Origin: Phycisphaeraceae bacterium
GTDB taxonomy: Bacteria; Planctomycetota; Phycisphaerae; Phycisphaerales; Phycisphaeraceae
DNA: 35,437 nt
NCBI GenBank assembly: GCA_002704825.1
Contig: PAIY01000017.1
Span: forward strand, 1 to 35,437
Direction: 5' to 3'
The notes under the pieces were generated by a model. The model ran no database searches, was not told the DNA's origin, and was given only the letters and a program-made list of their open reading frames with translations. Position 1 is the first letter of the stretch. Each line of letters starts with the position of its first letter. The translations under genes were made by a program, and so were the position numbers. Below are positions 7,668 through 15,791 of this stretch, piece by piece.

Positions 7668-7931
7668 TCAGTGAACCTGTTCCACAGCCACCACTTCGGG
7701 TACTTTTTCCTTCAGATTGCGTTCAATGCCCATCTGCAACGTGATCGTGCTCGACGGGCAACCCACACACGCCCCCATGAGGCGGATGCGGACAATACCG
7801 CTATCGGTGATCTCCACCAACTCCATATCGCCACCATCGGACTGAATCGCCGGGCGGATACGTTCGAGTACGGCAGCAACGCGTTGATGGAGACTGCCTG
7901 ATTCGTTGCTGGTGGAAGTTTGTTCACTCAT
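7668..7931 (-). CDS. NifU C-terminal domain (Nfu-type) Fe-S cluster carrier
   Basis: This 87-residue protein is a stand-alone Nfu domain: VLERIRPAIQSDGGDMELVEI followed by GACVGCPSSTITL, with the cluster-binding Cys55-x-x-Cys58. Dimers of this domain hold a transferable 4Fe-4S cluster and deliver it to apo-enzymes in the cytoplasm. Length and motif spacing are normal for the short Nfu type. It is upstream of csrA on the same strand with about 200 bases between them, so co-transcription is possible but not evident. Confidence 0.93.
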   Translation of the reverse strand: MSEQTSTSNESGSLHQRVAAVLERIRPAIQSDGGDMELVEITDSGIVRIRLMGACVGCPSSTITLQMGIERNLKEKVPEVVAVEQVH

Positions 7932-8042
7932 AACGTTTCAAATCCGTGAAAATTTTGCTGAACCTATACTCTCTATCATACCTAAGTCACTGATATTGCC
8001 AACTGACTATTCCCAAATTCAGGCAATGTGTAACATTCGGGG

Positions 8043-8095
8043 AAAAAATTCACCCCCAATACCCCATGTAAACCGGGGGGCATGGGGGTGAATTT
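8043..8095 (-). terminator. rho-independent terminator after the 1127-residue glycosidase gene
   Basis: On the minus strand, AAATTCACCCCC (8084-8095) pairs perfectly with GGGGGTGAATTT (8046-8057) around a loop of about 26 bases that can fold further, and it runs into TTTTTT (8043-8048). It lies about 90 bases after the stop codon of the glycosidase-like gene and ahead of the Nfu gene. Confidence 0.8.
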
Positions 8096-8187
8096 AACCC
8101 GTTAAACAAAAGCCGCTTACACCTATTCTCAACTCCCCCTTCAAGAGACGCCTACCCTCAACAACCGGGCATTGCAGCATGGTCTTT

Positions 8188-11100
8188 TTATTCGGCAAGG
8201 GTATGCATCTGAGTGATGCTCACGTTATCAAGTGTGAAACGTTCGGCTGCCTGGAAGCCTTCAGCCCCGATATAGACCTTGGTGAGATTCAGATTCACTA
8301 AAGCCGTATCACTGACGGACATAAGCTGTTCAAGCTTGCCATCACCGTTGAGGTCGGCACTGACGGTGAACATCTGTGTCGCAGGATCGTAGGCATAGGT
8401 CACGCGTTTGAGGTTCGGCCCGGAGAGTCCGCGTGATGCCCAGCCTGCTTCGTTGTAGCCAGCGGATGAGCCCAGCAGGTCCGTGACCACCCAGTTGTCC
8501 CGACGATAGAGTTGGATGACCGCGTTGGTGTCATTGGCATTGTTGCCATCCCCTTGACGAATGAGCAGGCGATAGCCACTGCCGTTGTCATCCAGGACAT
8601 CCAGATAGCCATACATGTGAAACGCACCGTAACCGCCCCCGTAGGCACCGCCCCACTTCCAGTCATAATCCATGCTTGCTTCCCACGAAGCGGCGTAAGG
8701 CAGCGACCATCCATCAGCCACGTAGCGTCCGCCGGAGGCAGCGTCGGTGTTTTCGATAACCATGTTGTCTGCGTAGGAGGCTGCATACCAATTGCCTGCC
8801 ACATACCAATTGGCTGGCGGATCACCGTTGAGATTGCTGTCAAAATCGTCAGCCACTTGATCCATCGGGTTAAGCAGTTTGATCTTGAAATTGTCCATCA
8901 CCGGCGCACAGGTGGCATTCGTGGTGGCATTGATCGTCACATGGTTAAAACGATCATACACCAAGCCCCCTTGAGCCAGGGCGAACCGTTCAAAGACGCC
9001 GTCGCCATCGGTATCACCATAGACACCCAGCGTGCCTGCGATTTGATCAAAGACAATATGAATCGGCTTGAAGCGTGGCGTTGACAGGCCAAGTGACTTA
9101 AAGCCACATTGGTTGTAACCTGAACCTTCAGCCAAGGGCGTGGCAGCTGGTGTGCCTGCGTTGACCTGATAAATCTGGATGACCTTGTTGGTGTAGCTGC
9201 TGTTGTTTGAATCGCCTTGATGAATGATGACCCGATAGCCGTTGGCATTATCATCCAGGAAATCCTGACTGATGGACAGTGAATAAAAACCATAGCCTTG
9301 TGAAACGCTGCCACCCCAACGCCAATCGTAATCAAGATCACAGGTCCAATGCGTTGCAAAACGTGCAGGCAGGTACGTGGTCATCGGCACGTTGTCGCTG
9401 GCAGCGGTGTCCTGATTTTCCAGGACGGTGTTATTGCTGTAGGTCACGGTGGTCCAATTGCCGGTGATATCCCAGCCGGAATAGTCCGTTGTGTCGAGTC
9501 CGGATTCAAAATCATCTTCACGATTGGCAAAACCGACCGCCAGAAGCTCTGAAAGATAGTTGTTGTCTTCGTTGGTTTCCTTGACGTTAAGCGTGTAGTC
9601 AATGCCAGCCTTGGGTATGGATAACCCCGGTGCTGCGTCCCAGTGTCCGGGGAGCGTAGCCACGGTGGATTGCCCAGCCCCAAGACCGCTACTGACCGTT
9701 GCGTAAAGGCGGGTGCCCCAACTGTAGCCGGGCTGGACGAACAGTGACGCATTGCCGGAGGTTGCTGCGGTGCCTTGATTCTTGACGGTGACGTAGAAGG
9801 TGACTTCATCATTGGGATTGGGGCTTTGAGGGGACCATGCGATGTCGGTGATGATCAGGTCCGCCATGGCTTCATCGTCGGTGATGGTGGCTGACGCAGA
9901 CCAGCGATTGCCCACCGTGTGTGTCGCGTTGCCCCAGATGCGGACGATGATTTTTTCATCGCCTTCGGAGATTGAATCGTTGGTTGGGGTGATGGTTCGG
10001 GTGACCGAGCTTGCAGCTGCGGGGAAGGTGACGGCGGTGGATTGGGCAGGATAGTCCGTGCCGTTGGTTGCATCGCCGAGTATTTCCACCCAGAAGGTGT
10101 AGGGTTGACCGGTGCTGCCGGTGCGGGTGAAGGTGAAAGTTGCGCTATTGGAAGTTCCTTCAACCGCGACAGGATCGGTCGCTGTGACTTCAAGAATGGG
10201 CAGCGTGCCACCGGGTGTCCCCGTCCCCTTGGTGATCTGAATCAAAACGATCTCATCCGGCACTGACAGATCAACGCGCTTGGTCGTGCCATAGCTGGAC
10301 ACGGGTGTATCGGAATTCAAGTTGTAGACCTTCGCTGCCGTCACCACATCGTTGAACCTGACCGTCACACTCAGAGGCGCATTGGTCATATCCTGTTGAC
10401 TGGCAGCGTCAAAGCTTTTGAGGTTCTGCCAAAGTAGTAGATTGAAAGTCCCTGCTGCATCATTTTCCTGAAACAACAAAGTCCGCAGGTGGGACATACT
10501 GGCTGTCCCCGCATCGATGGTAAAGTCCAACGTGCCGGGCGTGAAGTTGGATGACGTTGAATCGTTGAGGTGATTGATCAGACGTTTGAGTGCATGCCCC
10601 GCAGGTTTGAGCGTCAGTGGCGCACTGGTGTTGGCGTTGTACTGCACGATACCAAAGTGATCCTCTGCATCGGTTTCATCAGGACCTTCATCTGCAAGCT
10701 CGTAAAGGTAAACGCGATCCACACCCTGCATGTAAGCATGCACCAGATTGCGTGGCAGGTACTTGGCCTGCGCCGTATCCGAAACGCCAAACCGCGGGTG
10801 AACCTCCTGACTCGCGGTATGGTATCCGGTTTCGGTGAGCCAGATCGGTTCGTTATGCGTATGGCTGATCGTATCCAGATCCTGAATGTCCTCGCCAAAA
10901 ACATGCATCGATTCAGGCTCAGCAATCGCACCCGCATAACGGTGAAAAGCCAGCACATCAAAGGGAATGTCACCCAGCGTTGGGGTGAACACCGTAAAGG
11001 CCTGCGCCGGTGAGAGTACGGGCTTATCAGCTGTCAAAGGATTGGCTTGGACAGCATTGAATAAATCGAATTGATACTGACGCGTGGCCAACTGCGTGAC

Positions 11101-11571
11101 CGATGGGTAGGTGGTATCAAGTAAACCGCGATAGCTGCGGGTCTGATGCGCAGGCTCGTTGAGTCCTTCAATGGCTTCAGCCCAATCCTGCTCAAGCCAA
11201 GATACACGCTGGCTGATCGCCAAGGGGGTCCAGTCCACAACCATGGTGGTTTGAATGCCATAGGCACTGTACAGGGAACTGAGCCGACTCACCGCAGTGG
11301 TGTTGCCCGTATTGTCGCGCAGGTGCTTGATGCCCAGTTCACCGAGTGTGCTCTGGAGATGTGGGTTGGTGTACATGCCGGTAGATTTACCGAAGTGCGT
11401 ATTGATGCCGATGCTGTCGACAAAGTGCGGTGCCGAGACAGCCATGATCGCAGTGAGAACAATTCGGCAAGGCACCTCTGTCAACCTGCTGTTCGCCTGG
11501 TATCCAACCTGTGGTTTTCGAAGCCTGATTGAACATCGCAACTTTCGGGTCATACGACCGATCCATGACAT
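8188..11571 (-). CDS. large clan-A glycosidase-like protein with Calx-beta, CARDB and duplicated C-terminal modules
   Basis: In this 1127-residue protein, residues about 50-340 look like a GH-A (beta/alpha)8 barrel: acid/base Glu139 in GLNEP and nucleophile Glu247 in IWLTETGYH, as in GH5/GH39 relatives. Then come a Calx-beta domain (about 460-568, with SEGDEKIIVRI), a CARDB-like domain (about 569-675, KETNEDNNYLSE) and two homologous modules of about 210 residues (from 686 and from about 905), each with DDF(E/D)S, NW, ENxDxA, DYDW(R/K)WGG, LDDN and D(T/L)(D/N)GDG patterns that may bind calcium. The start has a strong site, AAGGAG six bases before the ATG. The N-terminus is odd: a long basic stretch, then a short hydrophobic core (IVLTAIMAVSA) near residues 37-47, a weak signal peptide. 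The protein is probably exported and acts on a polysaccharide, but the exact family and substrate are unknown. It stands alone, 0.6 kb from tRNA-Thr and outside the island. Confidence 0.8.
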   Translation of the reverse strand: MSWIGRMTRKLRCSIRLRKPQVGYQANSRLTEVPCRIVLTAIMAVSAPHFVDSIGINTHFGKSTGMYTNPHLQSTLGELGIKHLRDNTGNTTAVSRLSSLYSAYGIQTTMVVDWTPLAISQRVSWLEQDWAEAIEGLNEPAHQTRSYRGLLDTTYPSVTQLATRQYQFDLFNAVQANPLTADKPVLSPAQAFTVFTPTLGDIPFDVLAFHRYAGAIAEPESMHVFGEDIQDLDTISHTHNEPIWLTETGYHTASQEVHPRFGVSDTAQAKYLPRNLVHAYMQGVDRVYLYELADEGPDETDAEDHFGIVQYNANTSAPLTLKPAGHALKRLINHLNDSTSSNFTPGTLDFTIDAGTASMSHLRTLLFQENDAAGTFNLLLWQNLKSFDAASQQDMTNAPLSVTVRFNDVVTAAKVYNLNSDTPVSSYGTTKRVDLSVPDEIVLIQITKGTGTPGGTLPILEVTATDPVAVEGTSNSATFTFTRTGSTGQPYTFWVEILGDATNGTDYPAQSTAVTFPAAASSVTRTITPTNDSISEGDEKIIVRIWGNATHTVGNRWSASATITDDEAMADLIITDIAWSPQSPNPNDEVTFYVTVKNQGTAATSGNASLFVQPGYSWGTRLYATVSSGLGAGQSTVATLPGHWDAAPGLSIPKAGIDYTLNVKETNEDNNYLSELLAVGFANREDDFESGLDTTDYSGWDITGNWTTVTYSNNTVLENQDTAASDNVPMTTYLPARFATHWTCDLDYDWRWGGSVSQGYGFYSLSISQDFLDDNANGYRVIIHQGDSNNSSYTNKVIQIYQVNAGTPAATPLAEGSGYNQCGFKSLGLSTPRFKPIHIVFDQIAGTLGVYGDTDGDGVFERFALAQGGLVYDRFNHVTINATTNATCAPVMDNFKIKLLNPMDQVADDFDSNLNGDPPANWYVAGNWYAASYADNMVIENTDAASGGRYVADGWSLPYAASWEASMDYDWKWGGAYGGGYGAFHMYGYLDVLDDNGSGYRLLIRQGDGNNANDTNAVIQLYRRDNWVVTDLLGSSAGYNEAGWASRGLSGPNLKRVTYAYDPATQMFTVSADLNGDGKLEQLMSVSDTALVNLNLTKVYIGAEGFQAAERFTLDNVSITQMHTLAE

Positions 11572-11591
11572 AAGCGTCTCCTTTGCAAACG

Positions 11592-12090
11592 GTGTGGATC
11601 AAAATCTGATTTGCCAACCAGTCAGCGCGCACTCATCGCGCCCGGTCAAGATGATTGAATCTCTCCAGTCATGTGTGTGGCTCTTCCTTAACACTGATAC
11701 CATTGATGGCAAATAACCAGTACATCCTGATCACGCACGCCTTCAAGTCGTACCCGTACGCGAAGGCAACAACCCATGCAATGCATCAAATCTGAGCGAT
11801 AGGATTGAACGTTTTTAAAGCGTTGATCATTGAAAATCCTGATTGAAAAGTATGCCGAACCACAGCCATGAACTGCTGATGCCCCGGAACACATTCAAAC
11901 AGCCTGAAAACGGCGAGAATTTGTTTTTATAGCACTATTGCTATAGTTTATTATTAGCCGGTTTATCACAAAATCAAGTTTTTCTGGTGTTTTTTCTTAT
12001 TGAGATTGCCTGAAGCATTCAGGCCCCAAACCGATACATGTGTCTTGCGGATGGCATTGCCTGATTTGTGAAAACTTTGTGCCGATGCAT
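11592..12090. other. gene-free stretch between the glycosidase gene and tRNA-Thr
   Basis: No credible gene is seen here; the short open frames lack family features and ribosome sites. The one clear structure is TATAGCA-CTAT-TGCTATA at 11928-11945, a perfect 7-bp inverted repeat in an AT-rich patch, about 360 bases upstream of the glycosidase start. It could be an operator or part of a promoter region. Confidence 0.5.
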
Positions 12091-12119
12091 TTGACGATCA
12101 CACCCGTTCTGAGTAACAT
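12091..12119 (+). promoter_or_regulatory. sigma70-type promoter of tRNA-Thr
   Basis: TTGACG (12091-12096) is separated by 17 bases from TAACAT (12114-12119). The predicted start is near 12126, about 23 bases before the tRNA, matching a short 5' leader for RNase P. Confidence 0.55.
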
Positions 12120-12148
12120 TTTCTCTCTTAGCTCATTGAGCTGAACAT

Positions 12149-12221
12149 GCCATCCTAGCTCAGTTGGTAGAGCACACCCTTGGTAAGGGTGAGGTCGTGG
12201 GTTCAAGTCCCATGGATGGCT
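12149..12221 (+). tRNA. tRNA-Thr (anticodon GGT)
   Basis: The acceptor stem is GCCATCC paired with GGATGGC (12149-12155 and 12214-12220). The D arm reads AGCTCAGTTGGTAGAGC, the anticodon arm CACCC-TTGGTAA-GGGTG has anticodon GGT, and the T arm contains GTTCAAGTCC. The gene is 73 bases long with no encoded CCA. It is intact and has its own promoter and terminator. Its 3' third is repeated in decayed form at 34290-34325. Confidence 0.97.
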
Positions 12222-12228
12222 TTTTTAC

Positions 12229-12263
12229 AAGGCCTGCAAGTCGAACAGCTTGCAGGCCTTTTT
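12229..12263 (+). terminator. rho-independent terminator of tRNA-Thr
   Basis: AGGCCTGCAAG (12230-12240) and CTTGCAGGCCT (12249-12259) form a perfect 11-bp stem with an 8-base loop, followed by a T-run to 12263. Confidence 0.9.
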
Positions 12264-12436
12264 CAATGCCACTCTCTGCACCTGATTTACCAGTTTTTGA
12301 ACGACCAACCCAATCGTGGCGTTTTACACCACTGATCTGTCCCTCAAACATGGTCCAGGATTTATGCGAGCATCTTGTGATCTTGGACGCCATTTGAAAT
12401 GGTAGGCCAGCAAATCCAAATCAGATCATCAAACCA

Positions 12437-13591
12437 CTACAAAGCGCGTTCATAAAATCCACCATCCCCATGGCGGCCAAAGTGTTCATAGACATGTTTC
12501 ATGATCAGATCGAACGTATGCCCCGGTGCATCACGGTGCGTATCCATCCGGCTCTTGGTAAAGCCGATCGACAGATTCAGTTTGCGATTACACATGCCTT
12601 CGGAACCACCTGCTCCCCCATGACCGAACAAGTCACCCGGTGAATTCTTTGGCCCCTTGAGCACATACCCCAAACCAAAACCGTAGCCAAAACATTCAGG
12701 GAGCATGTTTGGTGGCGTCAACAAGGCTGTCGCATGATTTAAGGTCTTTTCATTGACCAGTTGTATGCCATCCACCGGCCCATTCATCGCTGCATAGAGT
12801 CGTGCAATCGCGCGAGCGGACATCATGCCGTTGACGCTGGGCATGCAGGCTTGGCGGACATCCGTGCGATTCATAAAATCCAACAGCGGTCCGGGGATAT
12901 TGCCAGCTTGCATGGCAGTATCGCGACTCGGTGCGGTGGTGACTTGTTCTCTTTGGGTCGGTTGAGCTTCAAAATATGTGGCACGTCGCAGCGATTCATC
13001 ATCCATGCCAAAGTACATTTCTCGGTCAATACCAAGTGGCTTGAATATCAACTTTCTAAATAGATTGGCAAAGGTATCACCGCCAGCAGCTTCAATCACC
13101 GGGCCGATGATCCAGCCCCAATTGGTACTGTGATATTGTGCTCGCGAACCGGGCTCCCATTCCAATGGCAAGTTGGCGATGCGCTTGCAAGCCTTCTGCC
13201 AATCACAAATTTCTTCATAGGACTCAAAATTGGGACGAACCGGAATACCTGCCTGATGTGACAACGCCGGTGCAACGGTCACCTTGTCTTTGTCATGTGC
13301 AGCAAATGCCGGATGATAATGTGCCAAGGGTAAACTCACATCGAGCTTGCCTTGCTCAATGAGCATTTGAACCAGACAGGACGTGACACCTTAACTGGTA
13401 GAACACACCGGGAACAGCGTATCGCTTGTGACTTGACCTTGACCTTCGCCGACTATATTGCCAAGTGACAAGTCAGTAACCAACTGACCCTGGTAATAAA
13501 TAGCAAGCTGAATGCAGTTTTCAAAATCCTGACTGATGAGCTGTGTCAGCGTTTGTTTGACAGCCTGATTAAACTGATGAATATTAATCAT
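12437..13591 (-). pseudogene. class C beta-lactamase-like serine hydrolase, nonsense codon at the catalytic lysine
   Basis: Two open stretches in one frame (13591-13391 and 13390-12437) together encode about 384 residues of the beta-lactamase class C / esterase EstB / penicillin-binding family. The first ends FPVCSTS, then TAA, then GVTSCLVQMLIEQGKLDV. The family motif is S-x-x-K, so Ser64-Thr-Ser is followed by a stop where the active-site Lys67 should be; one change from AAA to TAA explains it. Downstream, YHSTN (Tyr general base motif), the SHQAG segment and FGHGGAGG (the HxG motif) are intact. The loss is therefore probably recent. It is the last gene of module A, and such hydrolases in sugar clusters are often de-esterases or of unknown role. 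A separate protein from the internal Met would lack the nucleophile. Confidence 0.85.
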
Positions 13592-13678
13592 TTAATATCT
13601 CAATCGACAATTCTTAAAATGCAAGGATTCATTATAATATCAGAACGAATTCAATCTTTGCCAGCGTATCAATCGGAA

Positions 13679-14860
13679 TCAACCAACATTGAATACCGTA
13701 TCGTTTAATTGAACATTCAATGCATATACAAACAAAGGCAATTGATCTTGACAGTTCCCTGCTATATCAAATTGGCAATTTGAAAAAACAATGTTTTTGA
13801 CTTTTGAATCTTGCCGTCCTTGAATGAGTGGAAATTTACCGCTATTTGAACTGATGTTAGAGAAAGTAATATTCTCAATTATCTCAACCAGGTTATCAGG
13901 ATAAATACGAATTACCACTGGCACTTCGTCAATTCGGTCCATAGCAATATTATTAAATCTCACATTTCGAATATGCGTATGCTGTTTGCCAACATCTGTT
14001 GGATTTGATCGGCAAGGTAATTCGATATTGATTCCCTGTCTCGAATCAGTAATGACAAGGTCAGAAAAAACACAATTCCGAATAACACCATCATTTCGCC
14101 AACCTATTCGTATGGCATTATGATTGGAGCTTAGAATGCAGCCTGTCACGATCACTCGCTCACAAGGACATGGCTGATCCAATGTATTTGAATTGGCTCG
14201 GACAATAATACTGTCGTCACCGGAATGAATCGTACAATTGCTAACCGTAACATCAGATGAACAATTGATATGCACACCGTCTGCATTGGGGTATTGCGGA
14301 TTGCAAACCATTTTAATCTTATCAACTGAGACATATTGCGAATGATTGATCCAGCAACCCCAACCGCCAGCCATTTCATGCATCGTAAAATCTTTGAGAC
14401 TGACATTGGTACAACCCATGATAAAAATCATTCGGGCTGGCAGGATATCTGTCTTGCGAACATACCGATTAACACCGTTTATATCGGTCTGCTGATCACA
14501 AAAATAACTCCCCATACAGTCAATTTTGCCCATCCCGGATATCGTTATATTGTTTGCATATCCTACATAGATCAAGCAACGTGATGTCGCACGTGGAGCT
14601 TTCTTTTTATCCCACTCTTTACAGTCGAAATCAGGATAATCATCGCCATCCACGCTGGCTTGGAGGACTGCATTAGCACAAATATGCAGATCAATATTGG
14701 AATAGAGCTTTATTGTGCCGGTTATGAACACACCATCTGAGATGATGACTCTGCCACCACCTGATACGTGGCATGCATCAATTGCATCTTGTATTTTCTG
14801 TGTATTTAGCGTTTTACCGTCACCGATCGCCCCATAATCAACAATGTCAATCGTATTCAT
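13679..14860 (-). CDS. GH28-like right-handed beta-helix glycosidase, cytoplasmic, with altered substrate motifs
   Basis: This 393-residue protein has the pectate-lyase-superfamily start (VDYGAIGDGKTLNTQKIQDA) and parallel beta-helix repeats. The GH28 catalytic aspartates are present: Asp194 in NADGVHINCSS and Asp215-Asp216 in SGDDSIIV. His247 survives, but the usual GHG is NHN, and the RIK motif that grips the uronate carboxylate is replaced by NIE (278-280). That suggests a glycosidase for a substrate other than polygalacturonate. There is no signal peptide, so it should act inside the cell on imported oligosaccharides. It lies between the pseudopilin and the dead hydrolase gene in module A with short gaps, consistent with an operon. 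The ribosome site is weak. Confidence 0.85.
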   Translation of the reverse strand: MNTIDIVDYGAIGDGKTLNTQKIQDAIDACHVSGGGRVIISDGVFITGTIKLYSNIDLHICANAVLQASVDGDDYPDFDCKEWDKKKAPRATSRCLIYVGYANNITISGMGKIDCMGSYFCDQQTDINGVNRYVRKTDILPARMIFIMGCTNVSLKDFTMHEMAGGWGCWINHSQYVSVDKIKMVCNPQYPNADGVHINCSSDVTVSNCTIHSGDDSIIVRANSNTLDQPCPCERVIVTGCILSSNHNAIRIGWRNDGVIRNCVFSDLVITDSRQGINIELPCRSNPTDVGKQHTHIRNVRFNNIAMDRIDEVPVVIRIYPDNLVEIIENITFSNISSNSGKFPLIQGRQDSKVKNIVFSNCQFDIAGNCQDQLPLFVYALNVQLNDTVFNVG

Positions 14861-14928
14861 ACTTCAACGAATCATAAGAAGAAGATTACATATGTCATAA
14901 ATAAAAACGTAACTCGCATCAAGTCGAT

Positions 14929-15756
14929 TTACTCGTAAATCGGAACCCAACCATCTGCCATGCGATATTCACCATCGACATTTTCCCAATGATAGAATCG
15001 AGTCCCTTCTTTCATTGACTTCACACTAAAATCAGACATCAGAAAATTAGCTGTTCGCCCGTTATGTCGCCAGGCGGCCCCCCACACAAATGCATATGAA
15101 GAATCTTTATGGCTGTAACCGGGCATATTGAATTGATCAGGTCGTCCGGTATGTCCCAGTGGATATTTTTCTATAAACAAGACACTGTTCAAGTCCACAT
15201 CATCCAACCGTTTCGGTTTTGTCTTTGCGTTAAATGCGTAAACAGCCCCATTATTATAATACTCAACCTTCGTCTCATCCTGACAATCAAGCGTCATCCC
15301 GTAAGAATATCGCATGACTGGATCATCAGAGTAATGAATTCCATCCAACCCAATACCCCATGCCCTTGTATCAGGGCAAAGGAACACACCTTGGGGCGAT
15401 CTGACTGCTTTGGGCACAAAGCGGTTATTGTCAGTTGAAGTCATGTCAAAATCGTCATTATTCATGCCCATGTACGATTTAATATTATACATCCACGTTT
15501 CGTTACCGATCCAGCCAGCGGGAACATTGCCCTGCATGGGTGGGATATAATTTCGATTTTCTGCACCATACATACTAATCGTCAAACCGATCTGTTTCAT
15601 TTGGTTCATACAAACGGTTTTGCGAGCCGCTTTTCGGGCGCTACCCAATGCAGGAAGCAGGATGGAAATCAACAGCGAAATGATGGAGATGACAACAAGT
15701 AATTCGATTAGCGTGAAAGCAGCAGTCTTGTATTGTTTTTTTAATCGATTGTTCAT
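14929..15756 (-). CDS. type II/IV pseudopilin-like protein (prepilin leader, planctomycete-type)
   Basis: A basic leader ([13 protein letters not shown]) precedes the prepilin motif [20 protein letters not shown], with cleavage expected before Phe and Glu at mature position 5. The extended helix then gives [12 protein letters not shown]. The rest (about 230 residues) is a globular C-terminal domain with two Cys and a late H-x(10)-D element ([14 protein letters not shown]), resembling the H-x9-DG domain found in very large numbers in Planctomycetes and Lentisphaerae. These proteins are thought to be processed by a prepilin peptidase and assembled in a T2SS or pilus-like fibre; their role is not established. 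AGGAAC seven bases before the ATG supports the start. It sits 35 bases after the large GH gene, in module A. Confidence 0.9.
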   Translation of the reverse strand: MNNRLKKQYKTAAFTLIELLVVISIISLLISILLPALGSARKAARKTVCMNQMKQIGLTISMYGAENRNYIPPMQGNVPAGWIGNETWMYNIKSYMGMNNDDFDMTSTDNNRFVPKAVRSPQGVFLCPDTRAWGIGLDGIHYSDDPVMRYSYGMTLDCQDETKVEYYNNGAVYAFNAKTKPKRLDDVDLNSVLFIEKYPLGHTGRPDQFNMPGYSHKDSSYAFVWGAAWRHNGRTANFLMSDFSVKSMKEGTRFYHWENVDGEYRMADGWVPIYE

Positions 15757-15791
15757 GTTCGTTCCTATCTTGTTGAAAGTTCAAGGAATAT

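Noticed and set aside
8512..9084. 190-codon plus-strand frame inside the large glycosidase gene
   Set aside because: Antisense to the repeated C-terminal modules; its open state follows from the codon bias of the real gene.
11688..11894. 68-codon minus-strand frame upstream of the glycosidase gene
   Set aside because: No ribosome site, no domain and irregular composition.
2371..13393. Genome-wide stop-codon reassignment to explain the in-frame TAG (sigma factor) and TAA (serine hydrolase)
   Set aside because: The two stops are different codons, other genes here end normally at TAA, TAG and TGA, and no tRNA supporting reassignment is seen.
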